Assembly (NCBI GenBank): GCA_951813295.1
Contig: CATOTI010000002.1
Coordinates: 1,116,001 to 1,180,000, forward strand
Direction: 5' to 3'
Source: an uncultured Pseudomonadales bacterium
Lineage (GTDB): Bacteria > Pseudomonadota > Gammaproteobacteria > Pseudomonadales > Azotimanducaceae
DNA length: 64,000 nt
Part shown: in pieces, positions 44,174 through 53,785 of the stretch
Position numbering within the stretch: the stretch's first letter is position 1
How the letters are laid out: each line of letters starts with the position of its first letter
Notes under the pieces: model-generated
The model's database searches: none
Told to the model about the DNA's origin: nothing
Seen by the model: only the letters and a program-made list of their open reading frames with translations
Program-made: the position numbers and the translations under genes

Positions 44174-44742
44174 TGGTCGGCGTCATCGGCCTCGCCGTCG
44201 CCTATGCGGTGGTGGCCGCGCTCACGCTGAACTTGAACCTCGCGACAGCCTGGTCGCGGGAGGTCAAAGCCGGGGCGCTCATCGTCGTGGGCGTGCTCTT
44301 CTTCGTTTCATTCTGGAGCTTGAAGGGCATGCTGGGCTGGCCGGCGTCGGCCGACCTGCCCGCGGAGTTCCGGCTGCATTGGATCATGGTCGTCGATCCC
44401 GACAAGGTGACGGGCGACGATGGATCAATCTATTTCTGGGTCCGGGAACTGGACGCTGCTGGGATTCCGATCGGCGAACCACGCGCCCACTCGGTGATTT
44501 GGTCCGAGCGCGGTGCCGAGGAAGCTTCAGAAGCGCTCGCCCGACTGCAGGGCGGTGAGCCGCTCAACGGCTTCGTCACCCGCGAGATGATGGATCCCGC
44601 CGAGGGTGACACGATGGAGATCGAAGGCGAGGACTACCTGAACGATGATCTCGTCCTGTCGGGTGAAGGCGGCGCACGCCTCAACTTCGAGTTTCGACGT
44701 GCGCCGCTACCTACCCTGCCGCCAAAGGAAGCCCCGCTCTAG
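44170..44742 (+). CDS. third membrane protein of the proton-channel-like operon, unknown function
   Basis: This 190-residue protein overlaps the upstream stop by ATGA. Two membrane helices at the N-terminus (VGVIGLAVAYAVVAALTLNL, GALIVVGVLFFVSFWSLKGM) are followed by a soluble domain of about 130 residues with VVDPDKVTGDDGSIYFWVRE, TREMMDPAEGDTMEIEGEDY and a Pro-rich end (PLPTLPPKEAPL). No family is recognised. Strict overlap of all three genes argues for one complex. It ends convergently with the PQQ dehydrogenase gene, their stop codons overlapping. Confidence 0.7.
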   Translation: MMVGVIGLAVAYAVVAALTLNLNLATAWSREVKAGALIVVGVLFFVSFWSLKGMLGWPASADLPAEFRLHWIMVVDPDKVTGDDGSIYFWVRELDAAGIPIGEPRAHSVIWSERGAEEASEALARLQGGEPLNGFVTREMMDPAEGDTMEIEGEDYLNDDLVLSGEGGARLNFEFRRAPLPTLPPKEAPL

Positions 44743-46907
44743 GCTTCCCCGGCCGCGGCACGATCTTCCGTCGCGCGCTTGATGAGGTATTGCTGGATAC
44801 GACCGACATCTGTTGCATCCAACGTGTCGGAGAACCCGGCCATGCCGTTGTTGCGCAAGATGCCGTCGAGGACAACCGCATTGAACGCCGCGTGACGCTC
44901 TTTGGTCATCATCCTGAGATCCGGCAACGTTCCACTCGATACCGCAGCAAGGCCGTGACACGTGCCGCAGATATCGTGGTAGAGCTCCTCACCGCGCGCG
45001 ATATCCGCCGCTGATGCGGTGAGTTCCGGCTGCTCGGGAATCGAAAGATCCCGCGCGGTCGGCGTCGGTAGCTCGCCCGTTCCGCCGAGCGCGTAGACCA
45101 CGACCTTGCCCCAGTTGCCGTACTGATACGTCGCGGTTTCCGGAATGGCGTCGAGACGAATTCCCGCCCCCGTCATGATCGCGACAAACTGCTTGCCGTC
45201 GACCGCATAGGTCATCGGCGGCGCCACGATCGACGTGAAGGTATTCGACTGCCAGAGGATCGAACCATCATCCGAGTCGAACGCGGAAAGATTGCCGAGC
45301 GAGTCGCCCTGGAACACGAGACCGGCTGCTGTCGCGACCGTTCCGCCGTTCCACCAGTCGGCATGCTGGACCGACCAGGCCGTCTCGCCGGTCAGCGGGT
45401 CGAAGGCTTTGAGGTAACCGACCGGTGCGGCCCCCCCAGGCGTTTCGGTGAGAAGCTGGGCGATCCGACCGAATTCGATTCCCAAGTTCGAACGGCCAGG
45501 CGAGCGCTTGTACAGACCGGTTTCCTTGTAGTCGTCATCCATCGCGTAGACGAACGCGGCATCCTGGGCCGGGAAATAGACGAGCCCACGTTCGGGGTCG
45601 TACGCCATCGCCTGCCAGTTATGTGCACCGAGCGGGCCCGGCAGGATCCACTGTTCTTCTTCGGAATAGTCGACTTCCGCGTTCTCGACCGGTCGACCCG
45701 TATCCATGTCGACATGCGTCGCCCAGGTAACCGCACCGTACGGATGCGCGCGTAGCAGCGTGCCGTCGGCCCGGTCGATCACATAGAAGAAACCGTTCTT
45801 CGGCGCTTGCATCAGCACCTTGCGATCGACGCCGTCGACGTTCATGTCGGCGAGCATGATGTCCTGCACCGCCGTGTAGTCCCAGTTGTCGCCTGGCGTC
45901 GTCTGGTAGTACCACTTCATCGCGCCGGTGTCGGCGTCGAGGGCGACGATCGACGAGAGGAAGAGGTTGTCACCACCGCCGGGCGAGCGAATTGCGCGGG
46001 TCCAGGGCGCGCCGTTGCCGACGCCAATGTAGACCGAGTCGAAATCCGGGTCGTAAACGATGGAGTTCCAGACGGTGCCACCGCCACCGATCTCCCACCA
46101 CTCGCCGCCTTTCCAGGTCTCCGCGGCCATCTCCATTTCCGGGTGTTCGAACGGCAATGCGGGGTTGCCCGGCACGGTGAAGAACCGCCATTCCTGCTCA
46201 CCGGTCGCCGCGTCGTATGCCGTCACGTAACCACGCACGCCGAATTCGGCACCGCCGTTACCGATATAGACCTTGCCGCCCGCGGCACGCGGTGCGCCCG
46301 TGATCGTGTAGAAGCGCTCACGGTCGATGACCGTGTCGACTTCCCAGAGGAGGGCGCCGTCGGCCGCGTCGAGGGCGAGAAGCCGACCGTCGAGGGTCGC
46401 CACGTGCACACGACCTTCGTAGACGGCGAGGCCCCGGCTGATGACGCCGCAGCATGCCTTACGCGCAAACTCACCCGGTACTTCCGGGTCGTAACGCCAG
46501 ATTTCCGCGCCAGTCGCGGCGTTCAGCGCATAGGTGATGTTCCAGGCGCTCGTCAGATACATGACGCCGTCCACCACGAGCGGTGTCGCTTCGAGCGGGT
46601 GAATCGTGTCCAGGTCGAGATACCACTCGAGACCGAGTTCGCCGACGTTCTCGCTGTTGATCTGCGTCAACGTCGAATAGCGCTGCTCGCGGTAATCCTT
46701 ACCGTACGAAAGCCACGATTCGGGCTCCGCCGTTTCCGATGCGTTGATTCGCGCATCGTCCACCATCCCGGCCGTACCCGCCGGCGCGGGAACGGCTGGC
46801 GCTTCTGGCGCAGGCGCTGGCGCCGGTGTCGGCGCTTCCTGAGAACAGGCCGCAATCGCGGCACAGATCACGAGCACGGGCCATCGCGATTTGAATGTAA
46901 GACTCAT
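44739..46907 (-). CDS. quinohemoprotein (PQQ plus cytochrome c) alcohol dehydrogenase, lipoprotein form
   Basis: This 722-residue type II/III PQQ-dependent alcohol dehydrogenase has a lipoprotein signal (TFKSRWPVLVICAAIAAC) and an Ala/Pro-rich linker. The eight-bladed PQQ propeller follows, with the vicinal disulfide in FARKACCGVISRGLAVYE and the Ca/PQQ site segments GGAEFGVRGYVTAYD, GVGNGAPWTRAI and SPGGGDNLFLSSIVALD. At the C-terminus a cytochrome c domain has heme motif CGTCH (647-651) and a likely Met689 ligand in NNGMAGF. It oxidises alcohols in the periplasm and passes electrons through its own heme. PQQ synthesis genes are not in the window. Confidence 0.94.
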   Translation of the reverse strand: MSLTFKSRWPVLVICAAIAACSQEAPTPAPAPAPEAPAVPAPAGTAGMVDDARINASETAEPESWLSYGKDYREQRYSTLTQINSENVGELGLEWYLDLDTIHPLEATPLVVDGVMYLTSAWNITYALNAATGAEIWRYDPEVPGEFARKACCGVISRGLAVYEGRVHVATLDGRLLALDAADGALLWEVDTVIDRERFYTITGAPRAAGGKVYIGNGGAEFGVRGYVTAYDAATGEQEWRFFTVPGNPALPFEHPEMEMAAETWKGGEWWEIGGGGTVWNSIVYDPDFDSVYIGVGNGAPWTRAIRSPGGGDNLFLSSIVALDADTGAMKWYYQTTPGDNWDYTAVQDIMLADMNVDGVDRKVLMQAPKNGFFYVIDRADGTLLRAHPYGAVTWATHVDMDTGRPVENAEVDYSEEEQWILPGPLGAHNWQAMAYDPERGLVYFPAQDAAFVYAMDDDYKETGLYKRSPGRSNLGIEFGRIAQLLTETPGGAAPVGYLKAFDPLTGETAWSVQHADWWNGGTVATAAGLVFQGDSLGNLSAFDSDDGSILWQSNTFTSIVAPPMTYAVDGKQFVAIMTGAGIRLDAIPETATYQYGNWGKVVVYALGGTGELPTPTARDLSIPEQPELTASAADIARGEELYHDICGTCHGLAAVSSGTLPDLRMMTKERHAAFNAVVLDGILRNNGMAGFSDTLDATDVGRIQQYLIKRATEDRAAAGEA

Positions 46908-46949
46908 CGAGAGTTTCCCTCCGAGATTTTTCTTGGATCGTACACAGCG

Positions 46950-48488
46950 TCAGCGTGATTGCACGCGATCGATCACGTCCAGTCGTTCGCGCGAAGGGTG
47001 GTCGCGCGCGCCGATCGGATTCGCGAACAACATCACCTGTTCATCGGTGTCGAAAGACGGCCAATGCGCTTGCCCGGGCGTGTTCGGATCGCCGGTCTTC
47101 GCAAAGCTCGTCCAATAGCGCGACATCGCGCGACCGATTGCGCGATCGCTGTGATTCCAACCCGCGCCCAACAGCGCGAGGTTCGAGAAAACGTACGCGA
47201 GTTCACCCGAGTGATAAGCGCCGTGCGAACGCGGCGCGGTCTTGCCGTCGAAGAGCGGCCGGTCGTGCAGATAGAGCCGGAACACAGGCACGTCTTGATC
47301 GAAATGGTAAAGATAGGTCGCGACGCCATGACCACGGGTTAGCCGCGCCATCTTTCGGGCCGGCGCCACGAAGGCCCGATCACCACCGATGGCATGCGTC
47401 GCGTCGGCGGTCGAGACGGCAAGCGCATCGCCATAAGCCATTTTGGCATCCGCCGAGGCCGAGCCAAAGATCCGTGCGAGTTGCAGATCGAAATCTTCCA
47501 TCGACGTTTCGGGCGTCTCGGGGCTCAATCCCTTCATCTCATCGGCCAGGGCGCCCAGCATCAACGGCACCTGGTTGAAGTCGCCCGAGGCGAAGAGATC
47601 CGTCGGCCGATCCTCGAGCACCCACCCGTCGACGATGATCGGGCTCGAGTACGGCGCGAAGAGTTCACCGATTTCATCGGACGAGCGCGCGCGTAGGTCA
47701 TCGATCCCCGCATCCGTGATCGCGGTCGCCTTCTTGCTCGCCTCGTCGAGTGTCTCCCCCACGCCAAGGCACGTGCCGGATTGAGCAATGACGCCATGCA
47801 TCAAACCGCTCGCCAGCTTTGACGCCATCAGCGCGCAGACGTCGAGCGCTCCGGCCGACTGGCCAAAGATGGTCACCCGATCGGGATCGCCACCGAACGC
47901 CGAGATATTGCGTTTCACCCACTGGAGAACCTCGATCTGATCGAGCAGGCCATAATTCCCCGCGCTCGCGTGCTCGGACTCGTCGACCAGGTCCGGATGC
48001 GCAAAAAAGCCGAACGGCCCCATTCGATAATTCGCGGTCACGACGACCACGCCGAGACGCGCGAGGTTGGCACCGTCGAAAATGCGCGACGAACCGTGCC
48101 CCATGGTGTTTGCGCCGCCGTGGAACCAGACCATGACGGCCCGGGCTTCGGACGTGTCGATCGGCGACCAGACGTTCAGATAGAGACAGTCTTCCGAGAC
48201 TTCGAGATCGAGGCCACGGCTGTAGACCCAGTCCTCTGGCGTGCGCTCCTGCCAGCAGGCCGTACCCGGCGTCAACGCATCGCGCGTACCCGTCCACCCA
48301 GGGTGCGGGAGGGGTGGACGCCACCGCCTATCACCGATGGGTGGCGTCGCAAATGGCACACCACGAAAAACAGCGAGTTCATGGTCCTCCGCCGCGCCGC
48401 GCAGCACCCCTTCCGTGGTTTCGACTTCGACCGCATGCATCGCGGTACTTAGCCATAGCAGGATGACAAAGGCGAAGCGCTCAACCAT
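46950..48488 (-). CDS. type-B carboxylesterase/lipase, secreted
   Basis: The product is 512 residues from the ATG at 48488 (VERFAFVILLWLSTAMHAVE signal peptide). The ATG at 48509 would overlap the transporter gene further and the track start at 48596 is too early. Cholinesterase-family blocks are AVFRGVPFATPPIGDRRWRP, SEDCLYLNVWSP, FHGGANTMGHGS and nucleophile TIFGQSAGALDV (GQSAG where GESAG is usual). The Glu is in ADEMKG and the His in GAYHSGELAYVF. It hydrolyses carboxyl esters in the periplasm. It overlaps the end of the GPH transporter gene by eight bases, so transport and ester cleavage may be linked. Confidence 0.9.
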   Translation of the reverse strand: MVERFAFVILLWLSTAMHAVEVETTEGVLRGAAEDHELAVFRGVPFATPPIGDRRWRPPLPHPGWTGTRDALTPGTACWQERTPEDWVYSRGLDLEVSEDCLYLNVWSPIDTSEARAVMVWFHGGANTMGHGSSRIFDGANLARLGVVVVTANYRMGPFGFFAHPDLVDESEHASAGNYGLLDQIEVLQWVKRNISAFGGDPDRVTIFGQSAGALDVCALMASKLASGLMHGVIAQSGTCLGVGETLDEASKKATAITDAGIDDLRARSSDEIGELFAPYSSPIIVDGWVLEDRPTDLFASGDFNQVPLMLGALADEMKGLSPETPETSMEDFDLQLARIFGSASADAKMAYGDALAVSTADATHAIGGDRAFVAPARKMARLTRGHGVATYLYHFDQDVPVFRLYLHDRPLFDGKTAPRSHGAYHSGELAYVFSNLALLGAGWNHSDRAIGRAMSRYWTSFAKTGDPNTPGQAHWPSFDTDEQVMLFANPIGARDHPSRERLDVIDRVQSR

Positions 48489-49968
48489 CGGCGACCGAGG
48501 CCTGTTCATCAGTCTTCGCTCTCTTTGATGCTCGCATTGCCGCGAGCTTGCGTTGAATGTCCGCGTGATACTTCTTGTCGATGCGATAGCCGGCATAGAA
48601 GACGGCCGCTAGCAAACCCCAGATCATTGCGAACGGACCGTCGACCACGCCGAGGCGAAAGAGTGTGTCAGCAGGCACTTCGCCAGGAACCGCGCCGGGC
48701 GGGAGCTTGATATAGACATCGATCGCGATCCCCGCGACGACGTGGCCAATCCCGTTCGTCAACTTCGCGAAGAACGTGCGCGCCGAGTAAAAGATCCCCT
48801 CCTGGCGACGACCCGTATTGGCTTCATGCTCATCCGAAATATCGGCAAGCGCCGACATCACGCTGATATTGAGAATCGATCCACAGGCTGACGAGAAGAT
48901 CCCGATACCGACGATGAAGGCGACGAGGTCCCAGCTCGTATTCTCGGGTGCAAGATCAAAGAGCCTGAGCGTGACGGCGAGCGACCAGAAGAAGCTCAGC
49001 CCCGCCGCGGTCGCGACGATGGTCCAGCGTTTGTCGAATCGGTCGTGGGCGATCGCCGTCAACGCGAAGCCGATGTGATAGCCGATCACGTTGTTCAAGA
49101 TCAGCCAGCCGATCTGGTAGGGCGTCAGCTCCCAGAAGAACGTGTTCATGTAGATGCCGAGCGTTTCGTGCGTGCCGATCGTCATCGACAGGAAAAAGAG
49201 CCCGAGCAACAGGTATCGATAGTGCGGATTCTTGACGGCCTCCCACATGTCGAGCGCGAGGCGCATCAACGTGAATCCGTGACCGTCGTCCGGCGGTGGC
49301 TTCAAATTGGGAATCTGATCGCGCGTGAACCACGCACATCCCAGGATCGCGACAACGATAACCGCGCAACAGAACCAGACGATCGGTGTATAGGCCGGTC
49401 CGTAGAGCTGACCGCCTTCCTCGGCATACAGCGCGTCGAACACGAAGAACCACACGAAGCAGTGCATCGCGAAGCCGCCGTAAAAGGTGAAGAGGTTGTT
49501 GAAGCTCATCACCTTCGAGCGCTGGATGTAGTCGTCGGATAGCTCGGCCCCCATCGCGAGGTGCGGCACGGCGAAGAGCGTCGTGAACGTCCGCATCAGG
49601 ATCGTGAAAGCCGTGAACCAGACGAAGAGCACCGTCTGCGAATCGACCACCGTTTCCGGCGGGTTGAAGATCAATAGGATGCTTGCCGCGAGCGGTAACG
49701 GTGCGACGAACATGAAGGGATGCCGACGGCCGTACTTGGATCGGAACCGATCCGAGATCGAGCCGATGAGTGGATCAGTAACCGCGTCGGAGGCGATCGC
49801 GAGGAACACCGCGAGCCCGGTGAGGGTCCCTGAGAGGCCGAGAATCTGCTGGTAGTAGAGAAAAGTCAGCGCATTGAAAATCCAGTTCGTCGCTGACTCG
49901 CCGGTCGCACCAATGCCGAACCAAAGCTTGGTTCGCACAGATACGACATCCGTCCGCTGTTCGGCCAC
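48481..49968 (-). CDS. GPH-type (MFS) cation symporter
   Basis: This 495-residue protein has about 12 hydrophobic segments. SDAVTDPLIGSISDRFRSK followed by YGRRHPFM is the diagnostic loop of the glycoside-pentoside-hexuronide (GPH) symporters. Substrates include sugars but many GPH proteins in marine bacteria are unassigned. The start is a GTG at 49968. It overlaps the downstream carboxylesterase gene by eight bases. It is divergent from the VOC gene at 50056. Confidence 0.9.
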   Translation of the reverse strand: MAEQRTDVVSVRTKLWFGIGATGESATNWIFNALTFLYYQQILGLSGTLTGLAVFLAIASDAVTDPLIGSISDRFRSKYGRRHPFMFVAPLPLAASILLIFNPPETVVDSQTVLFVWFTAFTILMRTFTTLFAVPHLAMGAELSDDYIQRSKVMSFNNLFTFYGGFAMHCFVWFFVFDALYAEEGGQLYGPAYTPIVWFCCAVIVVAILGCAWFTRDQIPNLKPPPDDGHGFTLMRLALDMWEAVKNPHYRYLLLGLFFLSMTIGTHETLGIYMNTFFWELTPYQIGWLILNNVIGYHIGFALTAIAHDRFDKRWTIVATAAGLSFFWSLAVTLRLFDLAPENTSWDLVAFIVGIGIFSSACGSILNISVMSALADISDEHEANTGRRQEGIFYSARTFFAKLTNGIGHVVAGIAIDVYIKLPPGAVPGEVPADTLFRLGVVDGPFAMIWGLLAAVFYAGYRIDKKYHADIQRKLAAMRASKRAKTDEQASVADG

Positions 49969-50055
49969 CCATCCCCCAGTGCCAAAGACAAGGGCGTGAT
50001 GCTATGCAATCCGCCCGATAAACTCGCCCTCTTTCAAGAAGCCGAGAAACGCGCC

Positions 50056-50463
50056 ATGGCGATCGCCAGTATCGACCACGCAGCCATTCCCCTGGGCAAC
50101 GTCGAGGCCATGCTCGAGTTCTACGTCGCTCTCGGGTTCTCCGTGGATGAGAGCCACGCACCGCTCGCCTATGCGATCGCGATCGATGACCAGAAGCTCA
50201 ACCTTCACGCGCCCGCGCTGTGGCAGTCCGGCAAGTTCGATCTACGCGGACCGAACGCCGAGCCCGGTTGTGGTGATTTCTGTTTCGTCTGGCAGGGTGG
50301 AGTCGACGCCGCGAAGGCATTTCTCGACGACCAGGGCATCGAGACGATCGAAGGCCCGGTCGAGCGTGTCGGCGGACGCGCGCGCGGCAGCGCCGTCGGG
50401 ACGAGTGTCTACTTCCGCGATCCCGATCAGAACCTGCTCGAACTCATCTGCTACGAGGACTAA
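50056..50463 (+). CDS. VOC family protein
   Basis: The product is 135 residues from the ATG at 50056 (AIASIDHAAIPLGNVEAMLE). The C-terminal GTSVYFRDPDQNLLELICYE gives the second metal Glu, and the first His is in IDHAAIP. The ORF track extends it 20 codons upstream without a family match. It resembles virulence-type and dioxygenase-like VOC proteins, with no defined reaction. Its stop overlaps the stop of the convergent amidohydrolase gene (50460-50463). Confidence 0.88.
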   Translation: MAIASIDHAAIPLGNVEAMLEFYVALGFSVDESHAPLAYAIAIDDQKLNLHAPALWQSGKFDLRGPNAEPGCGDFCFVWQGGVDAAKAFLDDQGIETIEGPVERVGGRARGSAVGTSVYFRDPDQNLLELICYED

Positions 50464-51896
50464 CCGCCGAGTATCGCCCCGGCCGCGCCCGAAACCTTAG
50501 TGCCCTCGAAGAAGCGGGGATTCGTGCGCCCGAAGAAATTCACAGGGTTCTCGAAGACGAACCGTCGAAAACCGTCCGCGGTGATCTTTTCGTCCTCCAC
50601 GAGTTCATACGCCTCGGGCAGAACGTCCGCCATGTCCTGGACGTCGAAGTGGCCGATGTCCGAGCCGAACAGCGTCTTGATCTCAGCGTCGAACGGGTTG
50701 TTGTCCGTGTTGAACGCCCAGGCGTTGTTCGAATCGTCGGCTTCGCAGCCGAAATAGAAGGGTTCGACGAAAAGGTCGCGAATATCGGACGCCTCGCTGA
50801 TCTCGCAAGCCGAATAGTCGTCGAGGTTTTCGATCGAGCCGGTACTCGCTGAATCGTTTCGGGTGCTCAAGCCCGCGCCCGCGCGGATCGCCTCGATCAT
50901 CGGCTCCGATGCGTATTCCTCGGCGAGTTCCAGCAAAGACTCGAGATCGAGGTTCGCCGGATCAACGTCGGCCAACGCCTTCTCGTTGCGGATGTTCCAG
51001 TGGCCGATCAGGTCTGCATACAGAAGACACGCGAAGCCGACCCCACCTTCGAGGAAACCGAAGTTGAGCTCCGGGAAACGCCGCGTGACGCCGCCGAGAA
51101 AGACGGCCTTACAGACGGCTTCGGATGCCGCCGCGAAATGACCGATGTGGTTGTAGCAGAAGTTCGACGGCGACATACGGAACGCACGCCCCCGCGAGCC
51201 GCGATGAAACGTCGGCGACACGCCGAGATCGCGGCACGTCGACCAGACCGGGTCGTAGTCGTAGGCACTGTCGAGGCCGATCACGTCGAACCAGACGGCC
51301 AGGTCCGACGCGTCCGGTCGGTCTTCGGCCACTTTTTCGACCGGCCGATCGATCATGCTGTTCAACATGACGGCTTTGAGACCCAGGTCGTTCACCGCGT
51401 GTTCGAGTTCCGCGATCGCCTCTTCCGGGTGATGCATTGGAATGACGGCCGCCGGCGTCACCCGATCCTTGAACGGCTCGAACAGCTCCGCTTGATAGAT
51501 ATTGAAAGCCCGGCAAGCAGCGATACGCGCTTCGCGGTCGTTCACGCGCGGCAATCCGAGACCCATCGTCGGGAACAGGATGCTGAAGTCGATGCCGAAT
51601 TCATCGAACCTTTCGTAGAGAAGCTTCGGCATCATCGCCGTCGCTCGGTCGCGCGTGTTCTTGGTCGGCGCACCCCAGAAGGCTTCCTGCGGCACATGCT
51701 CACGGCGCCGCTCGTCGGGTGTCATCGCCAACGATCGACGAACACGATCACCGTTGATGCGCATCGCCCGAACGGCATCATCGCCGCCGATTTTCTGCAT
51801 GGCCTTGCTGACCACCGGTCCGTATTCCAGCCAGTGCCCATCGGCGTCGATCACCGGATGGTCTCGCGATGCCCTCAAATCCGCGGCATTTCCCAT
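50460..51896 (-). CDS. amidohydrolase-related protein (ACMSD-like branch)
   Basis: The product is 478 residues. I choose the ATG at 51896 because AGGAGG lies six bases upstream; the track uses the GTG one codon earlier. The metal-site start is VIDADGHWLE, strand residues include FHRGSRG and the C-terminal Asp is in LFGSDIGHFD. Many relatives decarboxylate or hydrolyse aromatic-derived acids in catabolic clusters. An insertion at about 320-390 (SENLDDYSACEISEASDI-like) is longer than in short ACMSD enzymes. It is immediately downstream of the D-aminoacylase-like gene, 28 bases away. Confidence 0.87.
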   Translation of the reverse strand: MGNAADLRASRDHPVIDADGHWLEYGPVVSKAMQKIGGDDAVRAMRINGDRVRRSLAMTPDERRREHVPQEAFWGAPTKNTRDRATAMMPKLLYERFDEFGIDFSILFPTMGLGLPRVNDREARIAACRAFNIYQAELFEPFKDRVTPAAVIPMHHPEEAIAELEHAVNDLGLKAVMLNSMIDRPVEKVAEDRPDASDLAVWFDVIGLDSAYDYDPVWSTCRDLGVSPTFHRGSRGRAFRMSPSNFCYNHIGHFAAASEAVCKAVFLGGVTRRFPELNFGFLEGGVGFACLLYADLIGHWNIRNEKALADVDPANLDLESLLELAEEYASEPMIEAIRAGAGLSTRNDSASTGSIENLDDYSACEISEASDIRDLFVEPFYFGCEADDSNNAWAFNTDNNPFDAEIKTLFGSDIGHFDVQDMADVLPEAYELVEDEKITADGFRRFVFENPVNFFGRTNPRFFEGTKVSGAAGAILGG

Positions 51897-51924
51897 CACG
51901 AACCTCCTCGATGTTTTTGCGGCG

Positions 51925-53622
51925 CTAGTTGAGGCCCCTGAACAGCCGACCGGAATTTACGCCACTCGACTCGTTGTTGGTCAGGAAGATCTCACCGTTG
52001 ACGATCGTGTTCTTGATACCGCGCGCGACCTGCTTCAAGCGTTTGCCGCCGGCCGGGAGATCGTGAACGACCTCTGGCATCTCCGGCGCCACCGTATCCG
52101 GGTCGAGCACGACGAGATCGGCGTTCAAACCGACTCGAATCAGACCGCGGTCGTGCATGCCCCATTGCGATGCCGTGTTGAAGGTGAGTTGGCGAACCGC
52201 GTCTTCGAGCGTCAGCGCTTCTTTTTCCCGCACCCAGGTACCGAGCAGGTGCGTTTGCAGGGAGCTATCCATGATCTGCGAAACGTGAGCGCCTGAATCG
52301 GAGAACGTCACGACCGAGCGCGGGTTCTGGATCATTTCGAGTACGTGCGATTGGTCTTCGTTCGCCGCCGGCTGGCGGAAGAACTGATTGAAGTCCGTCT
52401 GCAGCGACAACTCGATCATGAGATCGACCGGATTCATGCCCCGCTCTGCCGCGACGTCTTTCAGGAGCCGATCGTCACCGGTCATGCCGTCGAGCACGTA
52501 GAGGTGGTCGTAGTCCGGCGGGCGCGCTTCGACACCAACGATCTTGCCGGCCGGCGGTTGGCCGCCCGCGACTTCGACGAGTTTCGCGCGGAGGTCCGGA
52601 TCACGAAGTTTCGCTTTCTGTTCTTCGAGCGGGAGCGATCGAATGTCGCGCCAGACATCCCACTTATCGAACGGCATCTGGGTCTTGAACGACAGGAGGG
52701 TATTGAGCGGTCGCGAATGGACCTGCGCGAACATGCGTCCGCCGGCCTGCGCCGTCTCTTCCAGCAGATCCATGTAGGGGCGCCAGTAGTCCGGCGCACG
52801 ACGGTTGCTGAACATGCCCCACGTTTGCGGGACGCCGGATTCGATCGCGAGATCGCGCAAGCGCACGTGGTATTCCCGAATCCGGTCTGGATCGCGTCCG
52901 ACCTGCTCCTGCGCGATCTCGAAGATGCCACGCCCCGTCGATCCCATCGCGTTGACGATCGCGCGGACTTCATCCCAGCTCGCCGCGCGACTCGCGACAG
53001 GCAGGTCGTCGGCGGTCAGATGGTTCGGCGTGCGCGAGGTCGAGAAACCGATCGCCCCGGCGCGAACCGCCTCTTTGACGAGGGCGGACATCGTGTTGAT
53101 CTCGTCTTCGCTCGCGGGTTCAGTGAAACCGCGTTCACCCATCACGTAATTTCTGAGCGCCGAGTGGCCGATATAGCCCGCGTAGTTGATGCCCTTCGGT
53201 AACGAATCGATCGTATCGAGGAATTCCGGAAAGGTTTCCCAGGACCATTTCACCCCGGCAAGCATCGCGTCCCGGGAGATGTCTTCTGCGCGTTCGAGGT
53301 TCTTGAACACCATGTCGGCGTCGGCTTCGCGACACGGCGCGATGGTGAACCCGCAGTTACCCATGACGACGCTCGTGACACCGTGATAGCAGGAGCACGA
53401 GCCGAGTTGATCCCAGAAGATCTGCGCATCCATGTGCGTATGCCCGTCGACGAAGCCTGGGGTCACGACATGACCCTCGGCGTCGATCGTCTCGGCGGCG
53501 CGGTCGACGACCCGGCCGATGTGAGCGATTTTGCCGTCCTTGACGGCGACATCGGCGCGAAACCGCGCGCTGCCCGAACCATCGACGACGGTCCCGTTCT
53601 TGATCACCAGATCGTAGGCCAT
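51925..53622 (-). CDS. N-acyl-D-amino-acid deacylase/D-aminoacylase family amidohydrolase
   Basis: This 565-residue protein starts YDLVIKNGTVVDGSGSARFR. Metal ligands are seen in TPGFVDGHTHMDAQIFWDQ, VVMGNCGFTIAPC and FSDSGAHVSQIMDSS, as in D-aminoacylase and dihydroorotase-like enzymes. Proteins of this sub-branch in proteobacteria are large, often unassigned amidases and may act on N-acylated amino acids or cyclic amides. It is divergent from the dehydrogenase at 53864, and a symmetric element lies in the gap. The next amidohydrolase is likely co-transcribed. Confidence 0.9.
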   Translation of the reverse strand: MAYDLVIKNGTVVDGSGSARFRADVAVKDGKIAHIGRVVDRAAETIDAEGHVVTPGFVDGHTHMDAQIFWDQLGSCSCYHGVTSVVMGNCGFTIAPCREADADMVFKNLERAEDISRDAMLAGVKWSWETFPEFLDTIDSLPKGINYAGYIGHSALRNYVMGERGFTEPASEDEINTMSALVKEAVRAGAIGFSTSRTPNHLTADDLPVASRAASWDEVRAIVNAMGSTGRGIFEIAQEQVGRDPDRIREYHVRLRDLAIESGVPQTWGMFSNRRAPDYWRPYMDLLEETAQAGGRMFAQVHSRPLNTLLSFKTQMPFDKWDVWRDIRSLPLEEQKAKLRDPDLRAKLVEVAGGQPPAGKIVGVEARPPDYDHLYVLDGMTGDDRLLKDVAAERGMNPVDLMIELSLQTDFNQFFRQPAANEDQSHVLEMIQNPRSVVTFSDSGAHVSQIMDSSLQTHLLGTWVREKEALTLEDAVRQLTFNTASQWGMHDRGLIRVGLNADLVVLDPDTVAPEMPEVVHDLPAGGKRLKQVARGIKNTIVNGEIFLTNNESSGVNSGRLFRGLN

Positions 53623-53760
53623 GACTCCCCCTTCGAGTTTTTCGATCGCGAGCTAACCGACTCATTCTATGGCGAGGAACATCGAATTGGTCGAAAACCA
53701 AATCGATACCTCTACGGCGCTTCTCGAAGACGTACACGCGCCATCCCCGGCCAGAAGAAC

Positions 53761-53785
53761 GTAGACCGCCAATCCCGTGGTCTAC
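53761..53785. promoter_or_regulatory. interrupted inverted repeat in the divergent spacer
   Basis: GTAGACC at 53761 and GGTCTAC at 53779 are perfect inverted half-sites with an 11-base spacer, centred in the 241-base gap between the divergent aminoacylase-like and dehydrogenase genes. The form is typical of an operator for a dimeric regulator, but none is encoded adjacent. Confidence 0.45.

Noticed and set aside
42894-44742. Assignment of the triad as a Zorya defence system
   Set aside because: No ZorC/ZorD helicase or nuclease adjacent, and the channel protein lacks the long ZorA tail.
45807-46958. 383-aa plus-strand ORF opposite the PQQ dehydrogenase
   Set aside because: Antisense shadow of a well-supported gene.
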